Source: Bin80 sp965209015 (GTDB lineage Bacteria; Bacteroidota; Rhodothermia; Rhodothermales; Bin80). Taken from it: 64,000 bases of DNA. Below the pieces are notes generated by a model that did no database searches, was not told the DNA's origin, and worked only from the letters and a program-made list of their open reading frames with translations. Where the stretch lies: assembly GCA_965209015.1 (NCBI GenBank), contig OZ242367.1:124001-188000 (forward strand), written 5' to 3'. Each line of letters starts with the position of its first letter. Positions within the stretch are counted from its first letter, which is position 1. The translations under genes were made by a program, and so were the position numbers. Shown one piece after another: positions 16,677 through 25,282 of this stretch.

Positions 16677-18109
16677 GCTTTTTCTGATTGAGAGCGAATT
16701 TCAAGTAGATTGTATCGTGCAATGAGAATATAAGACAAACAAAACATGAACTGGTATCCTGTTGCTAACCAGATACCCTCCCATAAAAGATAGGACAGCC
16801 CAGCGACTGAATAGACGACCATTGCAGCTTCAAGGATCATCACAACTCTCGAGCTTCGGACACGATATGGCCCATTAGACTTTGGAGTTCGTTCAAAGGG
16901 AGTCCGGAATTTCCTCAATACTCCCCAGAGTGCTCTTGTATTGCTGATTGCAAGACCTATGGATCCTGTCAAAAAGATTGGAAAAAATCTCATTCGCTTC
17001 CACCAATCAGGATAGAGCTTGCGCTGAGCAATCAACTGTGCAAGAAAAAAACCCAATAGACCAATAAAGCCTATTCCCATCATACTGAAATATAGCTCAC
17101 CGGGCCCAAATCCATTCGCCTCCTGCAATAGAAGCAAGGGATGAAGTAAGGTCAAAAGAAATAGACACGGGTAAACAACAAACGAAATCAAATGAATCGT
17201 CCCCTGAACCTTGGTAATGAATGGAATGGATGTGCGCCATACCGAGCCAAGTAGTTTTTGTGCAGTTTCTGCTGTTCCTTTTGTCCATCGATTTTGCTGA
17301 ATCCGTAGAGCCCCCAAGGTCTCGGGAAGTTCAGCGGGAGCTTCCAACTCATTTACATAACTGAACTTCCATCCACGAAGCTGGGCCCGATAACTCAAAT
17401 CCAAGTCCTCTGCCAGAGTGTCGCCCTGCCATCCCCCAGAGTCAATGATACATTCGCGCTTCCAGAGACCAGCTGTTCCATTAAAATTTATGAAACAACC
17501 GGTGGCGTTCCTCGCAACATGCTCCACAGCAAAATGGGTATCCAATAACCATGATTGAATCTTCGTCAGTATTGAAGAATCTGCATTCAGGTGTGCCCAG
17601 CGCGCCTGAATCATTCCAATCTTTGGGTTTTTCATCATTGGAACCAGACACATCAAAAAATCCTTGGGAGGAACGAAATCAGCATCAAACACAGCGATGA
17701 GATCTCCGGTCGCTGATTCCAGTCCATTCGCTAATGCGCCGGCTTTGTAGCCCTCCCGATGAGGACGACAGACATGGGAAATATTAATCCCCTTTTGCTT
17801 CAATTCAGCAACTGCCTCATTTACAATATGGATGGTCTCATCGGTAGAATCGTCCAGAACCTGTAGTTGCAAATAATCTAGAGGGTACTGTATTGCCGAG
17901 CAAGCATCAATCACTCGTCTGGCTACGCCTGCCTCATTATAGAGTGGAATTTGTATGGTCACTCGAGGCCAGGGACCATTGCTACACTCCCGAGGAGCGG
18001 ATGGGGATTTTTTTTTAGCCTTCCGTGCTGCTTTAATGCTCATCCACAGGAGATTCGCACCGTATAGGGAAACAATGCACATGGCCCCTGCATACAGAAT
18101 GGCAATCAT
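16673..18109 (-). CDS. Membrane glycosyltransferase, family 2 (processive, BcsA-like layout)
   Basis: A 478-residue inner-membrane GT2 enzyme. One N-terminal membrane helix precedes a GT-A domain with VTIQIPLYNE, VLDDSTDET, the DxD motif AVFDADFVP, AEDLDLSYR and QQNRWTKG (QxxRW), all catalytic signatures of polysaccharide synthases and ceramide-glucosyltransferase-like enzymes. About five C-terminal membrane helices follow. The donor and product cannot be read. It sits between an LptE-like lipoprotein and the TPR gene, which points to a cell-envelope polysaccharide or glycolipid. Confidence 0.88.
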   Translation of the reverse strand: MIAILYAGAMCIVSLYGANLLWMSIKAARKAKKKSPSAPRECSNGPWPRVTIQIPLYNEAGVARRVIDACSAIQYPLDYLQLQVLDDSTDETIHIVNEAVAELKQKGINISHVCRPHREGYKAGALANGLESATGDLIAVFDADFVPPKDFLMCLVPMMKNPKIGMIQARWAHLNADSSILTKIQSWLLDTHFAVEHVARNATGCFINFNGTAGLWKRECIIDSGGWQGDTLAEDLDLSYRAQLRGWKFSYVNELEAPAELPETLGALRIQQNRWTKGTAETAQKLLGSVWRTSIPFITKVQGTIHLISFVVYPCLFLLTLLHPLLLLQEANGFGPGELYFSMMGIGFIGLLGFFLAQLIAQRKLYPDWWKRMRFFPIFLTGSIGLAISNTRALWGVLRKFRTPFERTPKSNGPYRVRSSRVVMILEAAMVVYSVAGLSYLLWEGIWLATGYQFMFCLSYILIARYNLLEIRSQSEKA

Positions 18110-18113
18110 TCAT

Positions 18114-18617
18114 CTACCAGTTAGATGTGGCTGCGGTGAATAGGTCGTCGGCAATGTTCTCAAGGGCTGATAGCGCCGAAGTCTCCTCTGCTTCCAGTCC
18201 ACCTTCTAAGGCATCATAATCGTCAAATCCGCTGAATGTTCGCTCCAATACATCATCATCCACCTGATTAATATATTGGGCAGTAACAGAAATTGATACC
18301 CGGTTAAACTGTGCACGTTCTTGACCGGTCACGGATGTAGGGGCATTCCCATACCGAATAATCTGAGCTGTTAATAATAAATCGGCCTCATCTTCATCCT
18401 CCACGAGGGTAAGTCGAGTTTGCCGGACAAATCTTTCAATTAAGAGTTCTGTAAGAGATTCATCTAAAAGTGTGAGTGGGCTTACACTTTGATCATCAGC
18501 CAGCGGGATCGCAATAGAACTCAGTTGTGAGGGAATGCTTGCGCCACTAAAGCTGTAATAGGAACAACCCTGCAAAAACAGAACACCGATTACCAGAAGG
18601 TTAGTCCAAATCCTCAT
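18114..18617 (-). CDS. lptE: LptE-like LPS-assembly lipoprotein
   Basis: LptE is the outer-membrane lipoprotein that plugs the LptD barrel during LPS export. The 167-residue protein has a lipoprotein signal with lipobox LQGC (Cys18), then the characteristic YYSFSGASIPSQLSSIAIPLADDQ (split here by positions 20-44) and a conserved 'LTxxLTExxxERFVRQTRL' helix (LTELLIERFVRQTRL), followed by beta strands and an acidic C-terminus, as in the Bacteroidota form. The start overlaps the end of the sigma-54 activator gene by 17 bases. Confidence 0.85.
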   Translation of the reverse strand: MRIWTNLLVIGVLFLQGCSYYSFSGASIPSQLSSIAIPLADDQSVSPLTLLDESLTELLIERFVRQTRLTLVEDEDEADLLLTAQIIRYGNAPTSVTGQERAQFNRVSISVTAQYINQVDDDVLERTFSGFDDYDALEGGLEAEETSALSALENIADDLFTAATSNW

Positions 18618-19839
18618 TCATTTCCTTTATCTTGCGGTAAAGTGTCCGAGCACTGATGCCGAGCGCCTCTGCCGATTCTTTGCGATTTCCACCAAAGCGC
18701 TTCATGGCTTTCAAAATCAGCTTTCGTTCCGATTCTTCGAGAGTTGGGAGTTCTTCCTTTTCACTATCTTCTTCAACCTCATAAGTCACTCCATCAAGAT
18801 TTTTTTCCCGGTCAGGACTTGGCAGCATTGGAATGGGGCGGGGGGTGTCAATCTGCAACTCTTCAGGATAAGAGCGTTCCGGTTTTTGTTCTGAATACCT
18901 CTCGCGGAATACTCTTCCAAGATCTTTACGAAGGTCTTGTACATCTTGACGAATTTCCAAAAGTGCCCGATAGACAACCGTCCATTCTGGAGAGGATTCC
19001 CGGTTAGCCTGCTCTTCTTCTTGGATCCGCATCAGAGAGGTTGACGGATTATTTGCCGAAATACCTCGCAAGAATGGGCGGATATCCTCCGCATCTACAT
19101 CGGATCCCCTATGCAATACAACAATTTGATCCGCCACATTGCGCAGCTCACGTACGTTTCCAGGCCATGAATAGGCTTCAAGTAGCTGATAGGCTGCATC
19201 GGTTAATATTCGGCGCGGAGACTGGTACTTCTGTGCGGAGGAATATAGAAATGCATCAAAGATTGGCCGGATATCCTCTTTTCGTTCTCGGAGCGGCGGG
19301 ATCTGGATGATCACAGTGCTTAATCGATAATAAAGGTCTTCCCTGAATCTTCCTGCCGCGACCTCATTACCTAAATTCTTGTTCGTTGCAGCAACAACTC
19401 GCGCATCCGTTCTCTGAATGATCGTAGAGCCCACGCGATTGAATGTGCCAGACTCCAACACACGGAGTAGTCTGACCTGAGCGGATTGTGGCATTTCCCC
19501 AATTTCATCCAGGAAGATCGTCCCCCCATCGGCCTCTTCAAACAAGCCTTGACGACGCTCAGTCGCTCCGGTATATGCGCCCTTTTCAGCCCCAAAAAGT
19601 TCGGACTCAATGAGGCCCTCTGGAATCGCCCCTGTATTAATCACCTTGAGAGCTTTGTGCCGACGCAAAGACAGCTCATGAATCGCTTGGGCTATTAACT
19701 CTTTGCCAACCCCGCTCTCGCCCTCTATCAGCACAGATATATCCGTACGTGCAACTTGGCGAACACGATCAATTACATGGTGAATTCCAGAAGATTCACC
19801 TATGATTCCAAATCGATCTTGTACAGTTTGTCGATCCAT
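18601..19839 (-). CDS. Sigma-54-type AAA+ transcriptional activator without sensor domain
   Basis: A 412-residue enhancer-binding protein that begins directly with the AAA+ domain, with no receiver or PAS domain. Walker A is GESGVGKE (40-47), the sigma-54 loop is GAYTGA (87-92, Tyr in place of the usual Phe), Walker B is GGTIFLDEIGE (105-115), and GRFREDLYYRL follows. A charged linker (about 280-365) leads to a Fis-type helix-turn-helix at the C-terminus (KRFGGNRKESAEALGISART). Phe-to-Tyr in this loop is known to be tolerated in some family members. It lies 24 bases after miaB and overlaps lptE, so it is part of a housekeeping operon. Confidence 0.92.
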   Translation of the reverse strand: MDRQTVQDRFGIIGESSGIHHVIDRVRQVARTDISVLIEGESGVGKELIAQAIHELSLRRHKALKVINTGAIPEGLIESELFGAEKGAYTGATERRQGLFEEADGGTIFLDEIGEMPQSAQVRLLRVLESGTFNRVGSTIIQRTDARVVAATNKNLGNEVAAGRFREDLYYRLSTVIIQIPPLRERKEDIRPIFDAFLYSSAQKYQSPRRILTDAAYQLLEAYSWPGNVRELRNVADQIVVLHRGSDVDAEDIRPFLRGISANNPSTSLMRIQEEEQANRESSPEWTVVYRALLEIRQDVQDLRKDLGRVFRERYSEQKPERSYPEELQIDTPRPIPMLPSPDREKNLDGVTYEVEEDSEKEELPTLEESERKLILKAMKRFGGNRKESAEALGISARTLYRKIKEMNEDLD

Positions 19840-19863
19840 TAGGCAGAGAATTCTAGAGTCAAC

Positions 19864-21252
19864 TCAGCCAGCCAGAATTTCACCAAAGAGTGTCGCAGAG
19901 GTGCATCCGGTGATCCTCACCTTCACATACATTCCAACTTGAAGCGTTCCACGATCAAAAATGGCCATTTTGTTCGTATCCGTTCGACCACAAAACTGAG
20001 TTGAACTCCGCTTACTAGGGCCTTCAACCAATACAGTGTGAATACGGTCAATTTCCTGTTCGTTCTTTTGACGGGAAATTGAATTTTGGAGCGTGATAAT
20101 TTCGCTTAGTCTCCTTTTTTTTGTCTCTTCAGGCACATCATCCACGTATTTTCGTGCAGCATAGGTGTCTGGACGCTCGGAGTACATGAACATAAAGGCA
20201 TGATCATACTGTATTTCAGACATCAGCGAGAGCGTATCCTGATGCTCCGCTTCCGTCTCACCGCAAAACCCTGTAATAATGTCCGTTGACAGCGATACTT
20301 CTGGGCATATCTGACGGACACGTTTAATGAGGGCTCGGTAATCATCGGCAGAGTAGTCCCGACGCATCCGCCGTAGAACTTCTGAATTGCCATGCTGTAC
20401 CGGAAGATGGATAAAGTTGCACACGTTTGAGCGCTCCCGATGTACCTCCAAAAGGGCCTCTGAGCAGTCTTTCGGATGACTGGTTGAATATCGGATACGT
20501 AGCTCAGGGGAAAGTAAGCTGACTCTGTAGATCAAGGTCGCAAAATCTACTGGTCCATCACGATATGAGTTGACGTTTTGGCCTAGCAACGTCACTTCCT
20601 GATACCCGGCTTCAACTAGTTCCTGACATTCACGAACGACCGTAGCGGCACTGCGACTACGCTCCCGTCCTCTTGTAAAGGGGACTACACAAAATGCACA
20701 CATGTTATCGCACCCCCGCATGATGGACACAAACGCACTCACCCCATTCGTATCGTATCGGACTGGTGCAATATCCGCATAGGTTTCTTCGCGGGAAAGT
20801 TGAACGTTCACCGCACTCTGCCCTGTCTCCTCTACTTGGCGCAGCAGATTCGGAAGATCGCGATAGGCATCTGGGCCGATGACAATGTCCACCAGACGCT
20901 CCTGTTCAAGAAGCTTATGTCGAAGTCGCTCAGCCATACAGCCCAGCACTCCGATCTTCAGTTCTGGGTTCTGCTTACGTTTCCGGGCGCGAAAAAAATC
21001 TAGCCGCCTACGGACTCGTTGCTCAGCATTCTCCCGGATTGCACACGTATTCAATAAGACAATATCAGCCAGGAGTGGATCATGAGTCAGCCCATATCCA
21101 GCATTACGAAGTACCGAGGCAACGATTTCAGAATCCGACACGTTCATCTGGCATCCATACGTCTCCAGATACACGGATGCATGTCCCTCAGATTCAACCT
21201 GCGGCATCTTTGCCGAATCCAAGTCTTCAAGAATGGGAAGAATTTCCTGCAC
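19864..21252 (-). CDS. miaB: tRNA-2-methylthio-N6-dimethylallyladenosine synthase
   Basis: MiaB adds the methylthio group to i6A37 of tRNAs reading UNN codons, using two 4Fe-4S clusters and SAM. The N-terminal MTTase domain has TYGCQMNVSDSE (Cys34) and NTCAIRENAE. The radical SAM core has RGCDNMCAFCVVPFTRGRERSR (CxxxCxxC) and the SLSTDIITGFCGETEAEH motif, and a TRAM domain closes the protein (GPSKRSSTQFCGRTDTNK). The length (462) is normal. It is the first gene of the minus-strand operon; the promoter must lie in 21253-21381, shared with a divergent gene. Confidence 0.95.
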   Translation of the reverse strand: MQEILPILEDLDSAKMPQVESEGHASVYLETYGCQMNVSDSEIVASVLRNAGYGLTHDPLLADIVLLNTCAIRENAEQRVRRRLDFFRARKRKQNPELKIGVLGCMAERLRHKLLEQERLVDIVIGPDAYRDLPNLLRQVEETGQSAVNVQLSREETYADIAPVRYDTNGVSAFVSIMRGCDNMCAFCVVPFTRGRERSRSAATVVRECQELVEAGYQEVTLLGQNVNSYRDGPVDFATLIYRVSLLSPELRIRYSTSHPKDCSEALLEVHRERSNVCNFIHLPVQHGNSEVLRRMRRDYSADDYRALIKRVRQICPEVSLSTDIITGFCGETEAEHQDTLSLMSEIQYDHAFMFMYSERPDTYAARKYVDDVPEETKKRRLSEIITLQNSISRQKNEQEIDRIHTVLVEGPSKRSSTQFCGRTDTNKMAIFDRGTLQVGMYVKVRITGCTSATLFGEILAG

Positions 21253-21381
21253 GATAGTATCCTGTGTATTTTAGACAGGGGAACTGCCAAAAACGCGTTA
21301 ATAGCTAAATTTGTTCGATGAGTCTATTGCAAACAAGATCTAATACTCTTAAGTTAATAGGTCCAAATTTGAATTTGTATC

Positions 21382-22059
21382 ATGAAATCAACTCTCCTCC
21401 TAACTATCCCGTTTCTTTTACTTCCACTCACTCTGTTGGCCCAGCCTGATCCTGCTACCCCGGACGGTGAGGACCTCATGACACCAGAATCATGGAAGGT
21501 GCGTCTTGACCGTCCGAACCCAGATATTCGGATTGGTGCAAATGCTGACTCCGTTGATATTTATTTCGTTAACATGGTACCTGGATGGCACATCACAACC
21601 GGACCCGCAGCAATCTTCTATCACCCAGACCAGACCGCCGAGGCAAACTACACCATGGAGTCTACCATCCACTTGTTTGACCCTGGCGAACGTCGGGAGG
21701 CTTATGGGGTATTCATGGGTGGTCAAAATCTGGAGACCGACGAGATTGCTTATGACTATTTTCTTCTCCGAAATTCTGGAGAGTTTCTGATTAAACGACG
21801 GACTGGATCAGAGACGTCAATCCTCCATGAATGGACTGTACATGAAGCCATCAATGTATTTGGTGCGGATTCGGAAAGCTCCGTTGAGAACCAGTTGCAG
21901 GTTGATGTTCGTGAGGAGACTGTCTCGTTTTTTGTGAATGGAGCCGAAGTGGCCCGTGTCCCGAACGATCAAGTCATGACGGACGGTATCACTGGCCTGC
22001 GAATCAATCATGCACTTGATGTGCATGTGAGCGATCTGAACGTCATGCACCACGAGTAG
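21382..22059 (+). CDS. Secreted concanavalin-like (LamG/DUF1080-type) protein
   Basis: A 225-residue exported protein with a signal peptide (MKSTLLLTIPFLLLPLTLLA-Q). The mature part is a beta-sandwich pattern: HITTGPAAIFYHPDQTAEAN, YTMESTIHLF, EAYGVFMGGQNLE, YDYFLLRNSGEFLIKRR, QLQVDVREETVSFFVNGAEV, GITGLRINHALDVHVSDL. It resembles the laminin-G/DUF1080 fold that often binds sugars, but no catalytic residues are evident. It is divergent from miaB and stands alone. Confidence 0.7.
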   Translation: MKSTLLLTIPFLLLPLTLLAQPDPATPDGEDLMTPESWKVRLDRPNPDIRIGANADSVDIYFVNMVPGWHITTGPAAIFYHPDQTAEANYTMESTIHLFDPGERREAYGVFMGGQNLETDEIAYDYFLLRNSGEFLIKRRTGSETSILHEWTVHEAINVFGADSESSVENQLQVDVREETVSFFVNGAEVARVPNDQVMTDGITGLRINHALDVHVSDLNVMHHE

Positions 22060-22203
22060 TCAGCAAGCATCCTTGGGACAGTGGACAGCAGAGACGGCTC
22101 TGGGCAGTAGCGCAGGAATTTGGCAGTCTAATCAATAAGGATTAATTGGGAAAATTTGTACTCCCCCAAATTTATCTGATCCTCAGATATTCTTACGATG
22201 AAG

Positions 22204-23016
22204 TTACGCTTCAATCCTCTTCGGTGGCAAAGTGGAAGTCATGATCTGTTGCAACCCATCACTTATCCCAGAGGAAGCCACTACCGCATGAATATCAAAA
22301 CTCTTCATGATTGCGAGTGGAGTCTCCAAGCTTTCTTCGTCATCATCTCTAATCAGCGCAGAGCACTTCATTTGACCGTCAGATTGTTTTTTTAGTACAT
22401 CAAGAAAAGAGAGAACGAAAGCGTCCGCTCTCTGCTTATCTATTGATCCAAAACACTGTATAACCGTGGGAATCTTTGCAGACTTTACCATAAAGTGAAA
22501 TTTCCTTGGTACACCTGAACCCCCTTGAAACTTTGGATTAGACTTGACTTCCCAATTGAAAGAAGCAAGTTCATGATCCACCTGTTTTCGGAAAGCAGAC
22601 TGAATTGTGGATCTACCTGATCCACTCATATAGCCCACATCATTGATGGCAAGAATTGCCTGAATCAAATTATGCGTAGCAAGGGGGAAGTCCTGAATAG
22701 AACCCTCAGTATTCAGTGATCCATCCTGTTCATTCATTTTAATGCTAAACCCATTCAGAATTTCCTGAATGATTGGAGTCCATCTCCTGGGGGGATTGGA
22801 ATACTCTGATAAACCGAACTCCTCCATGGTTTCTCCTCCATCTGTAACCAGAATTCTGCTTGGCTTGATCATTTGTGCATATACTTGGACGAAGTCATTA
22901 AAACGATTGAGGTATGGCGTGGTGATCTCGTAGGTCCCGCCAAGATCGCGAACTGATGTCTGTCCTTGAACCCACTCCCAATAACGACTCAGCAAAGATT
23001 CAATCATGTTTGTCAT
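22204..23016 (-). CDS. DUF1828/DUF1829 domain protein
   Basis: A 270-residue cytoplasmic protein. The N-terminal half fits DUF1828 (TYEITTPYLNRFNDFVQVY, ILVTDGGETMEEFGLSEY, RRWTPIIQEILNGFSIKMN; 'LTDDGET' is the hallmark). The C-terminal half fits DUF1829 (STIQSAFRKQVDHELASFN and FHFMVKSAKIPTVIQCFGS). The function of these domains is unknown; they are common in mobile DNA. Its ATG overlaps the stop of the DUF6978 gene (ATGA), so the two are co-translated. It borders a dead ISL3 element, consistent with an accessory island. Confidence 0.7.
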   Translation of the reverse strand: MTNMIESLLSRYWEWVQGQTSVRDLGGTYEITTPYLNRFNDFVQVYAQMIKPSRILVTDGGETMEEFGLSEYSNPPRRWTPIIQEILNGFSIKMNEQDGSLNTEGSIQDFPLATHNLIQAILAINDVGYMSGSGRSTIQSAFRKQVDHELASFNWEVKSNPKFQGGSGVPRKFHFMVKSAKIPTVIQCFGSIDKQRADAFVLSFLDVLKKQSDGQMKCSALIRDDDEESLETPLAIMKSFDIHAVVASSGISDGLQQIMTSTLPPKRIEA

Positions 23017-23468
23017 GGAAAAATCCCTCCGCTAAATAAGGGCATTTCAACGATGTTGCAGTATTTCATAAAATCAAATAATGTTGTTTGGGGATTGCCG
23101 ATATCACTAAATTTGGTGGTTGGTACATTGAATGCCCACTTTGCACCGAATCCTTGTCGATAAATATCGACATGATCAGGCCCAATTATTGTTCCATCTG
23201 GATTTCTATGCCCTGTACCACCAGTATCCAGCCTAATGAGAACGATAGATCCTGTCCTATTCTGATATTTTCTCTTACTCAAATTATATCTGGAACTTGA
23301 AATGTCAAGAAAAAATGACTCAGTCCCGTCCACAGATTTCAAGGGGATCTTGACTTTTCCTCCCCAAGATGGATAATCCCAGACCTTATCGTCAATTTTG
23401 CATTTTTGAATCGCGAGGAGTGAATCTGCTTTTTCTTGTGATAGATCCCCCATGGTATGAGTTAACAC
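23013..23468 (-). CDS. DUF6978-family protein
   Basis: A 151-residue protein with an N-terminal helix (LSQEKADSLLAIQKCKID), then KVKIPLKSVDGTESFFLDIS, RYNLSKRKYQNRTGSIVLIR, LDTGGTGHRNPDG, DHVDIYRQGFGAKWA and a final LFDFMKYCNI. I recall this pattern as DUF6978, frequently paired with DUF1828 proteins. The GHRNPDG segment with nearby His and Asp is conserved-looking but no reaction is known. The start may be the GTG at 23468 or the ATG at 23453. It is the first gene of the two-gene unit. Confidence 0.6.
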   Translation of the reverse strand: MLTHTMGDLSQEKADSLLAIQKCKIDDKVWDYPSWGGKVKIPLKSVDGTESFFLDISSSRYNLSKRKYQNRTGSIVLIRLDTGGTGHRNPDGTIIGPDHVDIYRQGFGAKWAFNVPTTKFSDIGNPQTTLFDFMKYCNIVEMPLFSGGIFP

Positions 23469-23497
23469 GGAGCGTGGGAATTATAATTAATTTGGTT

Positions 23498-24713
23498 CTA
23501 CCGCGAATATTGTGGCTGGAGGTCTAAGCCTCCATGGAAAAAGAGGACCGCACTCCGAAAGTTTTTGAATTTTCTATATCCTCTCCCGACGGTTTTGACT
23601 TCTTGAATCTTGCCGTTGATTCGTTCTGCTCTGGCATTAGACTGCTCATGGCACGGCGCATTACAGACGCCTTCTTGGTGTCGTTCAAACATCTCGGCGA
23701 TCCGGATGACCTCCTTTACGGCTTCTTCATTTACGCTTTTAAGCCATAGCTTGAAGTACTTTTTTGCATCGCCGAAAGCACGGCATCGAAAGATCGCCTT
23801 AAATTCCTCTCTCCGTCTCCAGGCAATGCAAACCTGCAAGTTCAATTTCTGGATCGCCTGAAACATATCCTCTTGCTTTATGGTGCGGTTCGCTTCATTT
23901 TTCAGGAGCGCATACCGACTATGTTTGAGTTCATCGTGCTGCTTGACCTCGCGTCTGCGAACTTGATCGATCGCTTTGTTGAGATACTGGATCAGGTGAA
24001 AGCGATCATGGATTAGCGTCGCATGTGGAAACCGCTTGGTGGCACAAGAAATAGAGGCCTTCCACCTATCGGTCGTAAGGGTCTGAACCTCGTCTTTTAG
24101 ATCCCCCAGAAGTCCCTCTAACAAGGCGGTTACGCTATGTTTGTCGCGTCCCTGTCCTACATCAAGGACCACGCCTCGTTCGGAATCACTTACAACGGTG
24201 GCGTACTTGTGGCCGTGATGAATCGCCTTCTCATCTACACTCACATGCGAAATGCCTCGCAGCACACGCCGCCGTTCCCCAAACTCCACACTGCGGTGCA
24301 GGATCCGATTCACCACATCAAACTTGCAACGAAGCAGCTCCGCCGTTTTCGTTTGATTCTTCGTCGCTTGGAGCAATCGAACCGTCCAGGATTCAAAGGC
24401 TTTTGTATAACGTTGCGAAACACTTGACCAGAGAACCTCAATTGTCTTCAGCCCATGCTCAGAACACTTGATCCGAGGAACCCGAGCGACCATGATCGTC
24501 TGGTACGTGCACGTAATCTAAGTGATGCCATTGCCGCTCCGTGCGTAAATCGTAAAAAGAACACACCCTATCACCTTCTGGACACTACAACGAGGAGGTG
24601 TCTGGACATGTCAACGTCACCGTTCTACGTTTGGCCTTGTCATCACACGTATCCTCTAAATTCTTCCAGGGCGCTCGGAGGCCCAGACTCTTATCTACGG
24701 AGGTCGTTGGCAT
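23498..24713 (-). pseudogene. ISL3-family transposase, disrupted N-terminus
   Basis: From 24493 to 23498 the frame is intact and shows an ISL3 DDE transposase: RVPRIKCSEHGL, ISHVSVDEKAIHHGHKYATVV, TTDRWKASISCATKRFPHAT, HDRFHLIQYLNKAIDQVRR, SNARAERINGKIQEVKTVGR (the final E), and FKNFRSAVLFFHGGL. Upstream the N-terminal zinc-finger part is still readable in another frame from an ATG at 24713 (SLGLRAPWKNLED, TCPDTSSL-stop-CPEGDRVCSFYDLRTERQ WHHLDYVHVP). It has an in-frame TAG at 24585-24587 and a 1-base insertion near 24500. The element is therefore probably inactive. I did not find convincing terminal inverted repeats. Confidence 0.88.
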
Positions 24714-24778
24714 GAGGTAATCAATGGTTAAGTGGATGGTTGACTCGCAAGCCTCACAGAAAAAAAGTGTCCTCGTTC

Positions 24779-24814
24779 AAAATTTCTCAATTGGATGATT
24801 TTTTGAGAAATTTT
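24779..24814. repeat. Perfect 12-bp inverted repeat
   Basis: AAAATTTCTCAA (24779-24790) and TTGAGAAATTTT (24803-24814) are perfectly complementary around a 12-base loop. It lies just outside the dead ISL3 gene and could be an element end or a bidirectional terminator. Confidence 0.5.
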
Positions 24815-24845
24815 GCTGATTGATGAATCTGGGTACTAAGAATGT

Positions 24846-25063
24846 TAGGGGCAAATCAGCCCCTCAGCCAAGTGCAACATGAAGATCTTTTCAGATTTTA
24901 GGTGTTCAAATCCAAAAATATTTCACCATTGCAATAAGCCAGTTACCTGTTGAACACTTGCACCCGTCCATAGCGAATTCTGGGATCGCTAATGCTATCC
25001 TGTATTGACTCGTGCATCCTTCCTACCGTATTGAACTCTCAAGCAAGTCCATGAGAAAACAAC
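24846..25063 (-). repeat. Dispersed degenerate repeat, copy 2
   Basis: This is the reverse-complement partner of 481-690. The readable peptide MHESIQDSISDPRIRYGRVQ… stops at TAA where copy 1 reads through, so both copies are decayed. The pair lies in inverted orientation about 24 kb apart. Confidence 0.7.
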
Positions 25064-25282
25064 TTCATGAACTTCAAGCAACTCATGCTATGAAGTAAAA
25101 ACGAAACACATAATTTGGTATTTAGATCAAAAAGTGCTAAAATAGATGTTTACGGCCTAGTAACATCGATTCTAAGTCAACTGGCAATTCCACACAAAAT
25201 ATAAAAATAAAAATGCACATACAAAGACATCCAGAGCGCTCCAAGTCAAAAATATGGGACTTTCTGGTAAGCACTAATTCAT

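Larger units (their letters stand above)
24714..25282. other. Gene-less stretch with hairpin and repeat copy 2
   Basis: There is no gene here. It contains a 12-bp perfect hairpin (24779-24814), the second copy of the degenerate dispersed repeat (24846-25063) and the upstream region of the large Calx-beta gene, which is AT-rich. Confidence 0.6.

Noticed and set aside
24900..24930. GTTCAAATCC resembling a tRNA T-loop
   Set aside because: No acceptor or anticodon stem can be folded around it and the stretch belongs to the dispersed repeat; no tRNA or rRNA gene was found anywhere in the window.
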